A DNA stretch of 37,231 bases from CAZVON01 sp964628435 (lineage in GTDB: Bacteria > Patescibacteriota > Microgenomatia > Levybacterales > UBA12049): the NCBI GenBank assembly GCA_964628435.1, contig CAZVON010000009.1:1-37231 (forward strand), given 5' to 3'. Numbering within the stretch: position 1 is the first letter of the stretch; each line of letters starts with the position of its first letter. The position numbers and the translations under genes were made by a program. This document shows, piece by piece, positions 7,204 through 14,220 of the stretch. The notes below the pieces were generated by a model. The model was given only the letters and a program-made list of their open reading frames with translations. It searched no databases and was not told where the DNA came from.

Positions 7204-7725
7204 ATGTTTTCATCTACACAAGGTATAAAGGTCTCATATGAAGAAACTATTGTGGCCAGTAATCTTGATCCTTTCAGAATTGTTATGGAGTGCGGAAGGA
7301 TGGTTACAGGTCCTTATGGCTATTTAGTTACTAAGGTAATTCATGAGAAACATATTTATAAAGAATATATTGGGGTTGATGCATGTATGGCAAATTTAAT
7401 GCGACCGGGGATGTATGGAGCATATCATCATGAAACAGTTTTGAGGAAAGAAAGTCAACCATTAGACCACACCTATGATGTTGTGGGGTCTCTTTGCGAA
7501 AATAATGATAAGTTTGCCATAGACAGAAAATTTCCAAAAATAGAGCTTGGAGATTTTATTGTAATCCATGACACTGGAGCACATGGATTTGCAATGGGAT
7601 TTAACTATAACGGAAAATTACGCTCATCTGAGCTTTTATTGAAGCCTGATGGAACAGTGAAAATGATTCGGAGAGCTGAAACAATAGATGATTATTTTGC
7701 AACACTAGATTTTTCAGAAATTTAA
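7204..7725 (+). CDS. Stand-alone C-terminal domain of a LysA-type PLP decarboxylase
   Basis: The 173 residues match only the C-terminal beta-barrel half of diaminopimelate decarboxylase and related fold-type III enzymes: ECGRMVTGPYGYLVTKV (the 'EPGR' strand), GVDACMANLMRPGMYGAYHH, DVVGSLCENNDKFAIDR with the Cys98-Glu99 pair, and GDFIVIHDTGAHGFAMGFNYN. The N-terminal TIM barrel, which carries the PLP lysine, is missing, and no remnant of it lies upstream. The Tyr usually found in the GAYG motif is His127. It cannot be a complete decarboxylase. It nevertheless has a promoter and an AAGGAG site 8 bases before the ATG, and an intact frame, so it may be expressed and pair with a barrel encoded elsewhere, or be a recent fragment. 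Confidence 0.72.
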   Translation: MFSSTQGIKVSYEETIVASNLDPFRIVMECGRMVTGPYGYLVTKVIHEKHIYKEYIGVDACMANLMRPGMYGAYHHETVLRKESQPLDHTYDVVGSLCENNDKFAIDRKFPKIELGDFIVIHDTGAHGFAMGFNYNGKLRSSELLLKPDGTVKMIRRAETIDDYFATLDFSEI

Positions 7726-7777
7726 TATAAAACTATGGCTATAGAAAACATGCAAAAAGAGAATCAATAGACTACCT

Positions 7778-8279
7778 TTGCAGTACTATTTCCATCATTT
7801 ATCGATACAATCTGACAATATAGAGTCATCTGAGAAATGCTTCTATGCCCTTAAATTTGAGAAAGTGTATGAATATGTGGATGAGCTGTTAGAAATAATC
7901 CATTTAAAAAATGGCTATTGTATTCTCGAAGAATTTTCCTATAAAACAAAGCCAAACGGAAAAAGCAGAACTTGACTCTGTATTGGATGCGATAGTTAAA
8001 CACACAAAAGCGAATATTGATTATCAAAAACTCGGCATGAATATTTTCGAACTATCACAGTTAGGGCGTGATATCTATGAAAAAAAGGCGTTGATGGAAG
8101 AAAAGAGAGAGTTACTCAATTTTGTATTTTCGAACCTTAAAATTAAAGACGGAAAGGTTGCTCCTACGCTCCAAAATGGCTTTGAGTTAGTCGCAGCACG
8201 AGCTCAAGGGGGTGATTGGCTGCGGGACTTGGATTCGAACCAAGATACTGGGATTCAGAGTCCCATGTCCTACCATTAG
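7778..8279 (+). pseudogene. Remnant of a large serine recombinase, ending inside tRNA-Gln
   Basis: Two overlapping fragments in different frames together resemble the C-terminal part of large serine recombinases. In the first frame (7778-7975) VYEYVDELLEIIHL fits the region after the zinc ribbon. In the second (7911-8279) ELDSVLDAIVKH and then EKRELLNFVFSNLKIKDGKV followed by a degraded PF-x-L segment fit the C-terminal end. The catalytic resolvase domain, the recombinase domain and most of the coiled coil are absent, and there is a frame change near 7911-7975. The last residues (WLRDLDSNQDTG) are simply the antisense of tRNA-Gln, and the stop at 8277-8279 is inside the tRNA. I read it as the decayed end of an integrated element. 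Confidence 0.66.
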
Positions 8280-8290
8280 ACGATCCCGCA
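8217..8290 (-). tRNA. trnQ: tRNA-Gln (anticodon CTG)
   Basis: The 74-base cloverleaf on the minus strand has acceptor TGCGGGA paired with TCCCGCA, anticodon stem TGGGA/TCCCA around the loop CTCTGAA (anticodon CTG), T arm CTTGG-TTCGAAT-CCAAG, discriminator G, and an encoded CCA end. It starts with U, as is usual for tRNA-Gln. The serine recombinase remnant reads into it from the opposite strand. Confidence 0.93.
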
Positions 8291-8300
8291 GTATGCTTCA

Positions 8301-8329
8301 ATTTTACCAAATTTGCTTCTTACAGACAA
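8301..8329 (-). promoter_or_regulatory. Promoter of tRNA-Gln
   Basis: Minus-strand TTGTCT (8324-8329) and TAAAAT (8301-8306) are 17 bases apart, with the -10 ten bases before the tRNA. The layout matches the promoter of tRNA-Glu at 17455-17483. Confidence 0.6.
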
Positions 8330-8336
8330 ACCTCAT

Positions 8337-8365
8337 TTGCCAAAAAAGAGTGGGTGTGGTAAAAG
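8337..8365 (+). promoter_or_regulatory. Leaderless promoter of the small membrane protein / nuclease operon
   Basis: TTGCCA (8337-8342), 17 bases, then TAAAAG (8360-8365) preceded by TGG, then 6 bases to the ATG at 8372. The predicted +1 is the start codon. It is back to back with the tRNA-Gln promoter. Confidence 0.5.
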
Positions 8366-8371
8366 ATTAGT

Positions 8372-8737
8372 ATGGCTAAAATTATTCATTCCCATGACGC
8401 AAAAGAGCTATTAAAAGTATTTATTGGCGGAAGTATTGGATTTTCGTTGTTTTTTCTTACTTCGCATCCACGATCTTTAGTCCATAAAAAGTTGCCATCC
8501 AAAAAGATTCGAAATGTCCATATCCTTCCCCATGTAAAAATCGAACGCAAAGATACAACTTATCATGTTCATCACTGGATCAATATTTCATCATTATATT
8601 TTCTTCTCTATCTTAAAAAAAGAAGATTATTAAAATCAAAACTGTTTCATGGTTTTCTCCTTGGAAGTATTGTCCAGGGCTTACTCTATAAAGATCGTTT
8701 CCGGATTGTACATTCAACTATAAGAGGGGAGAAGTAG
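8372..8737 (+). CDS. Small His-rich membrane protein of unknown function
   Basis: I do not recognise a named family for this 121-residue protein. Hydrophobic segments lie at residues 15-30 (VFIGGSIGFSLFFLTS), about 69-80 (SSLYFLLYL) and 92-106 (HGFLLGSIVQGLLY). A His-rich stretch (YHVHHW) just before the second segment could bind metal or sit at the membrane surface; that is inference. Basic residues between segments suggest a membrane protein with short cytoplasmic loops. The exported nuclease gene starts 6 bases downstream, so the two are probably one transcript. Confidence 0.72.
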   Translation: MAKIIHSHDAKELLKVFIGGSIGFSLFFLTSHPRSLVHKKLPSKKIRNVHILPHVKIERKDTTYHVHHWINISSLYFLLYLKKRRLLKSKLFHGFLLGSIVQGLLYKDRFRIVHSTIRGEK

Positions 8738-8743
8738 GCGTGT

Positions 8744-9661
8744 GTGAAGAGATACGCGTGGAAACTTTTAATTATTGGTATTCTATTAATAAGTATTGGT
8801 ATCAGTTATATCTTCCAAAATGAATCCCCCCCTCTTACTATAGAAAATAAACAAATTCTGCTCTCACCAACACTTCATATTAAGCAGAAACCAACTATTC
8901 AGTCAAACATCAACTCAAAAAGTCAGACAAAAGTGGTTCGGGTAGTAGATGGCGATACGATCGAACTTGAGTCAGGAGAAAAAGTCAGATACATTGGCAT
9001 AAATGCTCCAGAGACCGGTCAACCATTTGCATCGTCTGCGTCAGCGCTTAATAGTACGTTGGTTTTAGGGAAAACAGTTACCTTAGAATTTGATGTGCAG
9101 ACAAAGGATCAATACGGTCGTTTACTTGCGTATGTCTATGTTGATACAGTGATGGTTAATACGCATATAGTACAAGAAGGAATGGCAGTTATAGCCACAT
9201 TCGCGCCAAATGTAAAATATCAAGACGCGATTTTAAAAGCGCAGCAAGAAGCACGAGAATCATGTAAGGGTATGTGGGAAAGTTTGTGTAAACCCAAAAA
9301 TGTCCAAGGTACATCGACAATAACCTGTATAAAAATTACTTCCATTCATGCTGATGCTCCAGGTGATGATAATATTAATAAGAATGGAGAATGGATAGAA
9401 ATTACAAATTCCTGCGACCGCCAGATATCCTTAGAAGGATGGCTTCTGAAAGATAGTTCCGCATCAAATTCTTATTCATTTGATAAACTTTTCTTAAAAG
9501 CACAATCAAATATTCTGCTTTACTCTGGATGCGGAATAAATACTGTAGATAAGCTCTATTGGCAATGTCCAGAAGGAAAATACGCGGTTTGGAATAATGG
9601 TGGTGACCATGCGTTTTTATATAATGAGCATAATGAATTAGTAAGCGAGTACAAATATTAA
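8744..9661 (+). CDS. Exported thermonuclease (SNase) with C-terminal lamin-tail domain
   Basis: The 305-residue protein starts at GTG 8744. Residues 6-24 form an N-terminal membrane anchor or signal segment. Residues 63-185 are a staphylococcal-nuclease fold with the catalytic set conserved: Asp69 and Asp71 in VVDGDT, Arg82 and Glu90 in RYIGINAPE, and Arg126 in DQYGRLLAYVYVD. The Asp of the usual 'VDTPE' loop is Asn87. Residues 194-305 form a lamin-tail domain (NGEWIEITN, LEGWLLKD, a VWNNGGDHAFLYN segment), a small beta sandwich common in secreted nucleases. It would degrade DNA or RNA outside the cell, and nucleotide scavenging is a plausible role in a streamlined cell. Several Cys residues in the exported part could form disulfides. 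It follows the small membrane protein after 6 bases. Confidence 0.92.
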   Translation: MKRYAWKLLIIGILLISIGISYIFQNESPPLTIENKQILLSPTLHIKQKPTIQSNINSKSQTKVVRVVDGDTIELESGEKVRYIGINAPETGQPFASSASALNSTLVLGKTVTLEFDVQTKDQYGRLLAYVYVDTVMVNTHIVQEGMAVIATFAPNVKYQDAILKAQQEARESCKGMWESLCKPKNVQGTSTITCIKITSIHADAPGDDNINKNGEWIEITNSCDRQISLEGWLLKDSSASNSYSFDKLFLKAQSNILLYSGCGINTVDKLYWQCPEGKYAVWNNGGDHAFLYNEHNELVSEYKY

Positions 9662-9683
9662 GCTTCTCGTTCGTATCTGCTGA

Positions 9684-10181
9684 TTATAGAGATGACGCGG
9701 AAGAAGGAGGCGGGGTAGAAGGAGTGCTGGATCCATTTTTTGCTTTTTGAACATTGGTAAGTTTTTGCTGGATAAAAGACATTGCTTTTTTAATATCTTC
9801 AAGATCTTTTTGAATGTCTTCTACTTCTTCCTCTGCTTCTTCTTCTGCTTTTTCTTCCTCAAGTTCTCGGTATGTTTCGATCAATGCTTGTCTATTTTGG
9901 TTGATCATAATAAAAGTGGCAAGAAAGATTGCTTCAAGAGATACGATCATGGTTAAAAGGCCATAGGGAAATGGGTCAAAGGCAGGAAATAGAGATTCGA
10001 ACAGTCCGTGATTAAAAGCAATCCACAGTGAAAACCATATTACGTGGAAGTAAACAAAATTCATACTTCCCGCAAAGTTACTAATAAACTCAGCGATTCT
10101 TCCTTCAAAAGAATGAAGTTGTTTTAATAATTTTTCTGGTTTTACCCCTTCTGTAAATGGCGAGATAGGAACATTCTGCAT
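9684..10181 (-). CDS. DUF1003 family membrane protein
   Basis: I place the start at ATG 10181, giving 165 residues, because GGAGG lies 7 bases upstream; an upstream in-frame ATG at 10241 has no such site and precedes the promoter. The DUF1003 signature is visible: GRIAEFISNFAGSMNFVYFHVIWFSLWIAFN (first helix), DPFPYGLLTMIVSLEAIFLATFIMINQNRQA (second helix). A Glu-rich coiled-coil segment of about 45 residues follows, then a Ser/Pro tail. The two helices sit in the inner membrane with the coil in the cytoplasm. Family function is unknown. The gene is convergent with the nuclease gene, which ends 22 bases away. Confidence 0.88.
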   Translation of the reverse strand: MQNVPISPFTEGVKPEKLLKQLHSFEGRIAEFISNFAGSMNFVYFHVIWFSLWIAFNHGLFESLFPAFDPFPYGLLTMIVSLEAIFLATFIMINQNRQALIETYRELEEEKAEEEAEEEVEDIQKDLEDIKKAMSFIQQKLTNVQKAKNGSSTPSTPPPSSASSL

Positions 10182-10188
10182 AAAAATT

Positions 10189-10193
10189 CCTCC
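10189..10193 (-). promoter_or_regulatory. Shine-Dalgarno site that sets the DUF1003 start
   Basis: GGAGG on the minus strand lies 7 bases before the ATG at 10181. Confidence 0.7.
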
Positions 10194-10200
10194 ACTTGTA

Positions 10201-10228
10201 ATTGTAGTATTCAATATTGATTTGTCAA
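10201..10228 (-). promoter_or_regulatory. Promoter of the DUF1003 gene
   Basis: Minus-strand TTGACA (10223-10228) and TACAAT (10201-10206) are 16 bases apart. The start site would be near 10194, just upstream of the GGAGG site, giving a leader of about 13 bases. Confidence 0.62.
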
Positions 10229-10377
10229 CCCCGTAAATCAAGTTTAAAAATGTAGCCGAGATAAAGACTACAGAATCAAATTATTTAAATTGTTGACGAA
10301 TATAAAAAAAGTAGAATATGATAAATTACTATAATATCGTGTGAGAATTTCCTTACGAAAAAAAGGTCACTGGCCTA

Positions 10378-10406
10378 TTGACAACTAGCAGATGATATGA
10401 TAGAGT
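10378..10406 (+). promoter_or_regulatory. Promoter of lon
   Basis: A consensus TTGACA (10378-10383) is 17 bases from TAGAGT (10401-10406). The start site would be near 10413, giving a leader of about 35 bases. A second possible promoter, TTGACG (10293-10298) with TATGAT (10317-10322) at 18 bases, lies upstream. The -10 overlaps a CIRCE-like operator. Confidence 0.68.
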
Positions 10407-10411
10407 GCTAA
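10385..10411 (+). promoter_or_regulatory. CIRCE-like HrcA operator overlapping the lon promoter
   Basis: The CIRCE consensus is TTAGCACTC-N9-GAGTGCTAA. Here the right half GAGTGCTAA (10403-10411) is perfect, the spacer is exactly 9, and the left half reads CTAGCAGAT (10385-10393), matching at five positions (TAGCA). It covers the spacer and -10 of the lon promoter, where HrcA would block RNA polymerase until heat stress. The HrcA link is known for CIRCE; its action here is inferred. hrcA is not in the window. Confidence 0.68.
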
Positions 10412-10447
10412 TGGTTCGATAAACTCACCATAAGTAGTTTATTAATT

Positions 10448-10819
10448 ATGGATAAACTTGTTCCTATAATTCCAATTCGAGACGGAATTATTTTCCCCAA
10501 CACAGATTCAGTATTAACCTTTGGTAGACCCAAAAGTCTTCTTGCGTTAGAATCTTCTTTTCGACACGAACGAATTGTTTGCTTTGTGTTACAAAAAAAC
10601 GCCCGCCTGAACGACCCTGCGCCCTCAGATCTCTATAGTCTTGGTACGCTGTCTCGTATCGAACGAATGATCAGAACCGATGGGGAAATTAACGCGCAAG
10701 TTCGCGGTCTTGCACGGGTTAAAATTCTTTCTTATGAAGAACACGACTCATTTCTGCTTGCGCGAGTTGTTGGAATACCAGAAGTCATAGAAAGCACGCC
10801 AGAGATAAAAGCACTCTGA
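10448..10819 (+). CDS. lon: Lon protease, N-terminal substrate-binding domain (5' part of an interrupted lon)
   Basis: These 123 residues are the Lon N-terminal (LAN/LON) domain: LVPIIPIRDGIIFPN at the start, then SLGTLSRIERMIRTDGEINAQVRGLARVKI. The frame stops at TGA 10817-10819, but the same frame continues without other stops through NHLTNEVRRAMNLGKAADFL into the rest of Lon, so one codon separates two halves of a normal-length protein of about 793 codons. This piece alone would be a free LON domain. Expression is probably heat-controlled through the CIRCE-like operator. The stop may be a real mutation, a sequencing error or a split gene. Confidence 0.85.
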   Translation: MDKLVPIIPIRDGIIFPNTDSVLTFGRPKSLLALESSFRHERIVCFVLQKNARLNDPAPSDLYSLGTLSRIERMIRTDGEINAQVRGLARVKILSYEEHDSFLLARVVGIPEVIESTPEIKAL

Positions 10820-10849
10820 AATCATTTAACCAATGAAGTCAGAAGGGCA

Positions 10850-12829
10850 ATGAATTTGGGAAAAGCCGCAGATTTCTTGATATTTATGAACATCATGTCC
10901 GAAACTTCCCCTTCTGAGTTGTCTGATTTAATTGCGTCAGTATTAGACCTTAAACCTTCAGAACGGCAAGAATTATTAGAAATTGTTGATGTGAAACAGC
11001 GACTTGAGAAAATAACTGATCTTTTGGCGCGAGAAATAAAAGTGCTTGAACTTGAGCGAAGGATTGCTTCAAAAACTCAAGAACGATTCGAAAAAGGAGC
11101 TAGGGAAGCAATGCTTCGGGAACGCCTCAAGACAATTGAGACAGAACTACAGAAAAGCGAAGAAACGGGTGAAGTAAGAGAATTGATGGATAAGATTAAA
11201 AAAGCAGGAATGCCAGAAGAAGTAGAAGAAAAAGTACGCAAAGAAGTAAAAAAACTGGCGCAAATGAATCAGTTTAACCCAGAGGCAGGGTATATTCGAA
11301 ATTATGTAGATGTTTTACTAAGTCTTCCGTGGAGCAAAGAAAGCAAAAGCAATGTAGACATTAAAGCAGCAGAAAAAATTCTCAATGAAGACCACTATGG
11401 ATTGCAAAAAGTAAAAGAACGCATTGTAGAATATCTGGCTGTTCATAAACTTGCTGGAAAGATTAAAGGGCCAATTCTCTGTTTCGTTGGACCACCAGGA
11501 GTGGGAAAAACATCGATTGGCAAATCAATTGCCCATGCTTTAGGAAGAGAGTTTGTTCGAGTGTCCTTAGGTGGGATTCGAGATGAAGCAGAGATAAGAG
11601 GGCACAGAAGAACCTATGTTGGAGCGCTCCCGGGTAGAATTATTCAAGGGATTAAAGATGCTGGGACTAAAAATCCAGTCTTTATGCTGGACGAAATCGA
11701 CAAAGTAGGTACTGATTTTCGAGGAGATCCTTCTTCAGCACTGCTTGAAGCGCTGGATCCTGAACAAAATAGTGAGTTTTCGGATCACTATCTAGAAGTA
11801 GCATTTGATTTATCCGATGTCATGTTTATAACAACTGCCAATGTACTTGATACTATTCCTCCTGCTTTGCGTGACAGATTAGAAATTATCAACTTCGCGG
11901 GGTATACCCAGGATGAAAAATTCCATATCGCAAAAGACTTTTTACTTAAAAAACAAATGAAATCTCATGGATTAACGCAGGACAATGTTGAGATTAGTAA
12001 TGACGCGATTAAATTTATTGCCCAAAGGTACACTAGGGAAGCAGGAGTGAGAAATCTTGAGCGAAAAATTGCTACAGTATATAGAAAGGTTGCTAAAACA
12101 GTAGCAGAAGGAAAAGATGGAAAAACAGTGGTCAAACCATCGAATATACCTAAGTTTTTAGGAGCTCCACGATACACATCTGCTATTGTTGAGAAAAAAG
12201 ACGAAGTCGGTATGGCAACAGGACTTGCCTGGACAGAAGCAGGAGGCGATATTCTATTTATCGAAGTAGCTCTGATGTCAGGAAAAGGAAGCTTACTCTT
12301 GACTGGGCAATTAGGGGATGTTATGAAGGAATCTTGTCATGCGGCAATGTCGTATGTAAGAGCTCGAGCAAAATACTTTGGATTATTGGATAAATTTTAT
12401 CAAAAATTAGATGTGCACGTACATGTTCCAGAAGGCGCAGTGCCTAAAGATGGGCCGTCGGCGGGAATTCCCATTACAACCGCAATAATCTCTGCGCTAA
12501 CAAAGATTCCAATAAATAGAAAAGTGGGTATGACCGGCGAGGTTACCCTTCGTGGACGAGTGCTTGAAATTGGTGGGGTAAAAGAAAAAGTGATTGCCGC
12601 TCATAGAGCAGGGCTTAAAACCATTGTGATGCCCAAAGAAAATAAAAAAGATTTGGAAGACGTGCCAAAAGAAGTAATCAAAGACTTAAAATTTGTGTTT
12701 GTCTCGCACATGGACGAAGTATTAGGTATTGCGTTGGCGAAAGCACCTCCTAAAGAACACATGGAAGTTATTGATCAGCCACAACGGCATGCGGTTTTGC
12801 ACGCCCCCCAACCTTATAAAGTAGATTAA
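10850..12829 (+). CDS. lon: Lon protease, coiled-coil, AAA+ and Ser-Lys protease domains (3' part of an interrupted lon)
   Basis: The 659 residues hold everything in Lon after the substrate domain: helical coil (45-135), AAA+ module with Walker A GPPGVGKT (214-221) and Walker B FMLDEID (278-284), sensor region, and the protease domain with catalytic Ser537 in PKDGPSAG and Lys580 in GGVKEKVIAAHRAG. Lon degrades misfolded and regulatory proteins with ATP in the cytoplasm. The start given is ATG 10850, with a poor AGAAGGG site 4 bases before it. In the unbroken frame it would simply be codon 135. Its stop shares four bases with the stop of the convergent reductase gene. If translated only from 10850 it would lack the substrate-binding domain. 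Confidence 0.92.
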   Translation: MNLGKAADFLIFMNIMSETSPSELSDLIASVLDLKPSERQELLEIVDVKQRLEKITDLLAREIKVLELERRIASKTQERFEKGAREAMLRERLKTIETELQKSEETGEVRELMDKIKKAGMPEEVEEKVRKEVKKLAQMNQFNPEAGYIRNYVDVLLSLPWSKESKSNVDIKAAEKILNEDHYGLQKVKERIVEYLAVHKLAGKIKGPILCFVGPPGVGKTSIGKSIAHALGREFVRVSLGGIRDEAEIRGHRRTYVGALPGRIIQGIKDAGTKNPVFMLDEIDKVGTDFRGDPSSALLEALDPEQNSEFSDHYLEVAFDLSDVMFITTANVLDTIPPALRDRLEIINFAGYTQDEKFHIAKDFLLKKQMKSHGLTQDNVEISNDAIKFIAQRYTREAGVRNLERKIATVYRKVAKTVAEGKDGKTVVKPSNIPKFLGAPRYTSAIVEKKDEVGMATGLAWTEAGGDILFIEVALMSGKGSLLLTGQLGDVMKESCHAAMSYVRARAKYFGLLDKFYQKLDVHVHVPEGAVPKDGPSAGIPITTAIISALTKIPINRKVGMTGEVTLRGRVLEIGGVKEKVIAAHRAGLKTIVMPKENKKDLEDVPKEVIKDLKFVFVSHMDEVLGIALAKAPPKEHMEVIDQPQRHAVLHAPQPYKVD

Positions 12830-13467
12830 CGATGTATTCGATAACGAAGGTAAACTTCATCATTCACCTTTCTTACCGAAATCAAAGCACACGTTTTGAT
12901 CTTATCTGCAGGAAAAAGGTATCCTTCAACCATACTGAGCGTAGTGTTGGGTTTATTTCCAAATATTTTTGGAGCGATCGTGACAAAAACTTCATCAATT
13001 AAATCGTGCTTGAAAAAAGATCCCATAATTGTTGGTCCGCCCTCAATAATCACATGTTGAAAACCTCTTTTATGCAAGCTGGAGGCTAGAGTTAAGACAT
13101 CACTACCGGTAATTTCTGTCGTAACAGCAGGATGTTGTACATGTTTTTTAAGTTTACTATTGGGGTTGTTACTCATAACTATGTACAAAATATCTTTTTT
13201 CCTCAATTTCTCTCGTGCTTTTTTAAATTCAGGTTTTGAGAGGCTCATTACTGTTGCATGTCCGAGCGCGGTGTTTTTTCCGTGAATTAATACATCTGCG
13301 TATGCGCGAAGTTCAAGAAGCGTTTTATAATCTAAAGCGCTTCCAATAGGCCAGTAATCTTTTGTGTTTTTAAGCACCTGCGCTTTACCATCGATCGTTG
13401 ATACAAAATTAGTATAAAAAAATGGACGGTGTTTGACCCGCGGAAATTTGAGGTTTGGATACATCAT
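12826..13467 (-). CDS. RibD C-terminal-type / dihydrofolate-reductase-fold reductase
   Basis: The 213-residue protein is a stand-alone RibD_C domain: RPFFYTNFVSTIDGKAQV at the start, LRAYADVLIHGKNTAL in the nucleotide-binding region, GFQHVIIEGGPTIMGSFFKHDLIDEVFVTIAPKIFG as the 'EGG' signature. In riboflavin synthesis this domain reduces the ribosyl side chain of a pyrimidine with NADPH. Here the deaminase half is absent and no other riboflavin genes are nearby, so the substrate is uncertain; a DHFR-like role is possible. Its ATG overlaps the yhhQ stop by 4 bases (ATGA), so the two are co-translated. Its stop overlaps that of lon. Confidence 0.87.
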   Translation of the reverse strand: MMYPNLKFPRVKHRPFFYTNFVSTIDGKAQVLKNTKDYWPIGSALDYKTLLELRAYADVLIHGKNTALGHATVMSLSKPEFKKAREKLRKKDILYIVMSNNPNSKLKKHVQHPAVTTEITGSDVLTLASSLHKRGFQHVIIEGGPTIMGSFFKHDLIDEVFVTIAPKIFGNKPNTTLSMVEGYLFPADKIKTCALISVRKVNDEVYLRYRIHR

Positions 13468-14117
13468 TTCTTTTCATTCTTGAGCCAATTCACCCCAAAA
13501 TACACAAGAGGTGTTTCGATAACAGACATGAAACATTTTAACAGATAATAAGGAATGATCAGACTTACCAAAAAAGACACATTATTTAAAAATGGTTTAT
13601 CTATAGCGTAAAACGCAAGAGTCATAAATACAACTGTATCAACCAGCTGAGAAGCAAAATTGGAGAGATTGTTGCGAAGCCACAGTTTGCTTTTCCCGAG
13701 TCTACTGCGGAGTTTTGCGAAGACAAAGACGTCTAGAAATTCTGCCATGGCAAAAGCAGTTAATGATGCTGCGGCAATCCGAGCCGAAAGGCCAAAAATG
13801 GCATCGTATGCTTTTTCGGATCCAACAAATCGTTGAGACGGTGGAAGATTTGTTGCGAAGACAGAAAACAACAGAATTAATAGAATAACAATAAGACCTG
13901 ATCGAATAATACTTCGGGTTCGTTCTTTGCCATAGACTTCGGTTATCATGTCGTTAATCGTAAATATGAGTGGAACTACAAAGATCGCAACACTGGCATT
14001 CAGCTTATACCCAAAAACAGTAAGAAGAGGAAATGTTTTTGCTCCCATCAGTTCTGATACCGCAATGCAGAAGATATAAACAGATATTAATAAATCCAAC
14101 TTTTCGATTTTCAACAT
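13464..14117 (-). CDS. yhhQ: Queuosine precursor transporter (YhhQ / VUT family)
   Basis: The protein has 217 residues from ATG 14117. An in-frame TTG at 14126 would add three residues; neither has a clear Shine-Dalgarno, so I prefer ATG. It has six membrane segments and the family signatures: SELMGAKTF in helix 1, FTINDMITEVYGKERTRSII after helix 2, SLTAFAMAEFLDVFVFAKLR, and LRNNLSNFASQLVDTVVFMTLAF. YhhQ proteins import preQ0/preQ1, the bases used to make queuosine in tRNA. A cell lacking queuosine synthesis genes could still modify tRNA with imported base. It is first in a two-gene operon with the RibD_C reductase and has a near-consensus promoter. Confidence 0.9.
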   Translation of the reverse strand: MLKIEKLDLLISVYIFCIAVSELMGAKTFPLLTVFGYKLNASVAIFVVPLIFTINDMITEVYGKERTRSIIRSGLIVILLILLFSVFATNLPPSQRFVGSEKAYDAIFGLSARIAAASLTAFAMAEFLDVFVFAKLRSRLGKSKLWLRNNLSNFASQLVDTVVFMTLAFYAIDKPFLNNVSFLVSLIIPYYLLKCFMSVIETPLVYFGVNWLKNEKK

Positions 14118-14140
14118 TGTTTCCAAGCAGGTACGAAAGG

Positions 14141-14169
14141 AATATAGCGCAAGAGCTATTTATTGTCAA
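14141..14169 (-). promoter_or_regulatory. Promoter of yhhQ
   Basis: Minus-strand TTGACA (14164-14169) and TATATT (14141-14146) are exactly 17 bases apart. It is divergent from, and 10 bases from, the lipoprotein promoter. Confidence 0.68.
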
Positions 14170-14179
14170 CTAATAAAAC

Positions 14180-14209
14180 TTGACTTTGTTTGAGTGACTA
14201 TGATATAGT
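14180..14209 (+). promoter_or_regulatory. Promoter of the lipoprotein gene, near-leaderless
   Basis: TTGACT (14180-14185) and TATAGT (14204-14209) are 18 bases apart. The -10 ends 11 bases before the ATG at 14221, leaving a leader of about 4 bases and no Shine-Dalgarno. Confidence 0.6.
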
Positions 14210-14220
14210 CCGCGTATTCT

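Noticed and set aside
8217..8279. C-terminal residues WLRDLDSNQDTG as a real recombinase motif
   Set aside because: They are the antisense reading of the tRNA T arm and anticodon region.
10448..12829. TGA read as glycine (alternative code) to explain lon
   Set aside because: Several genes in the window end in TGA at tight ATGA overlaps with the next gene, so TGA is a stop here.
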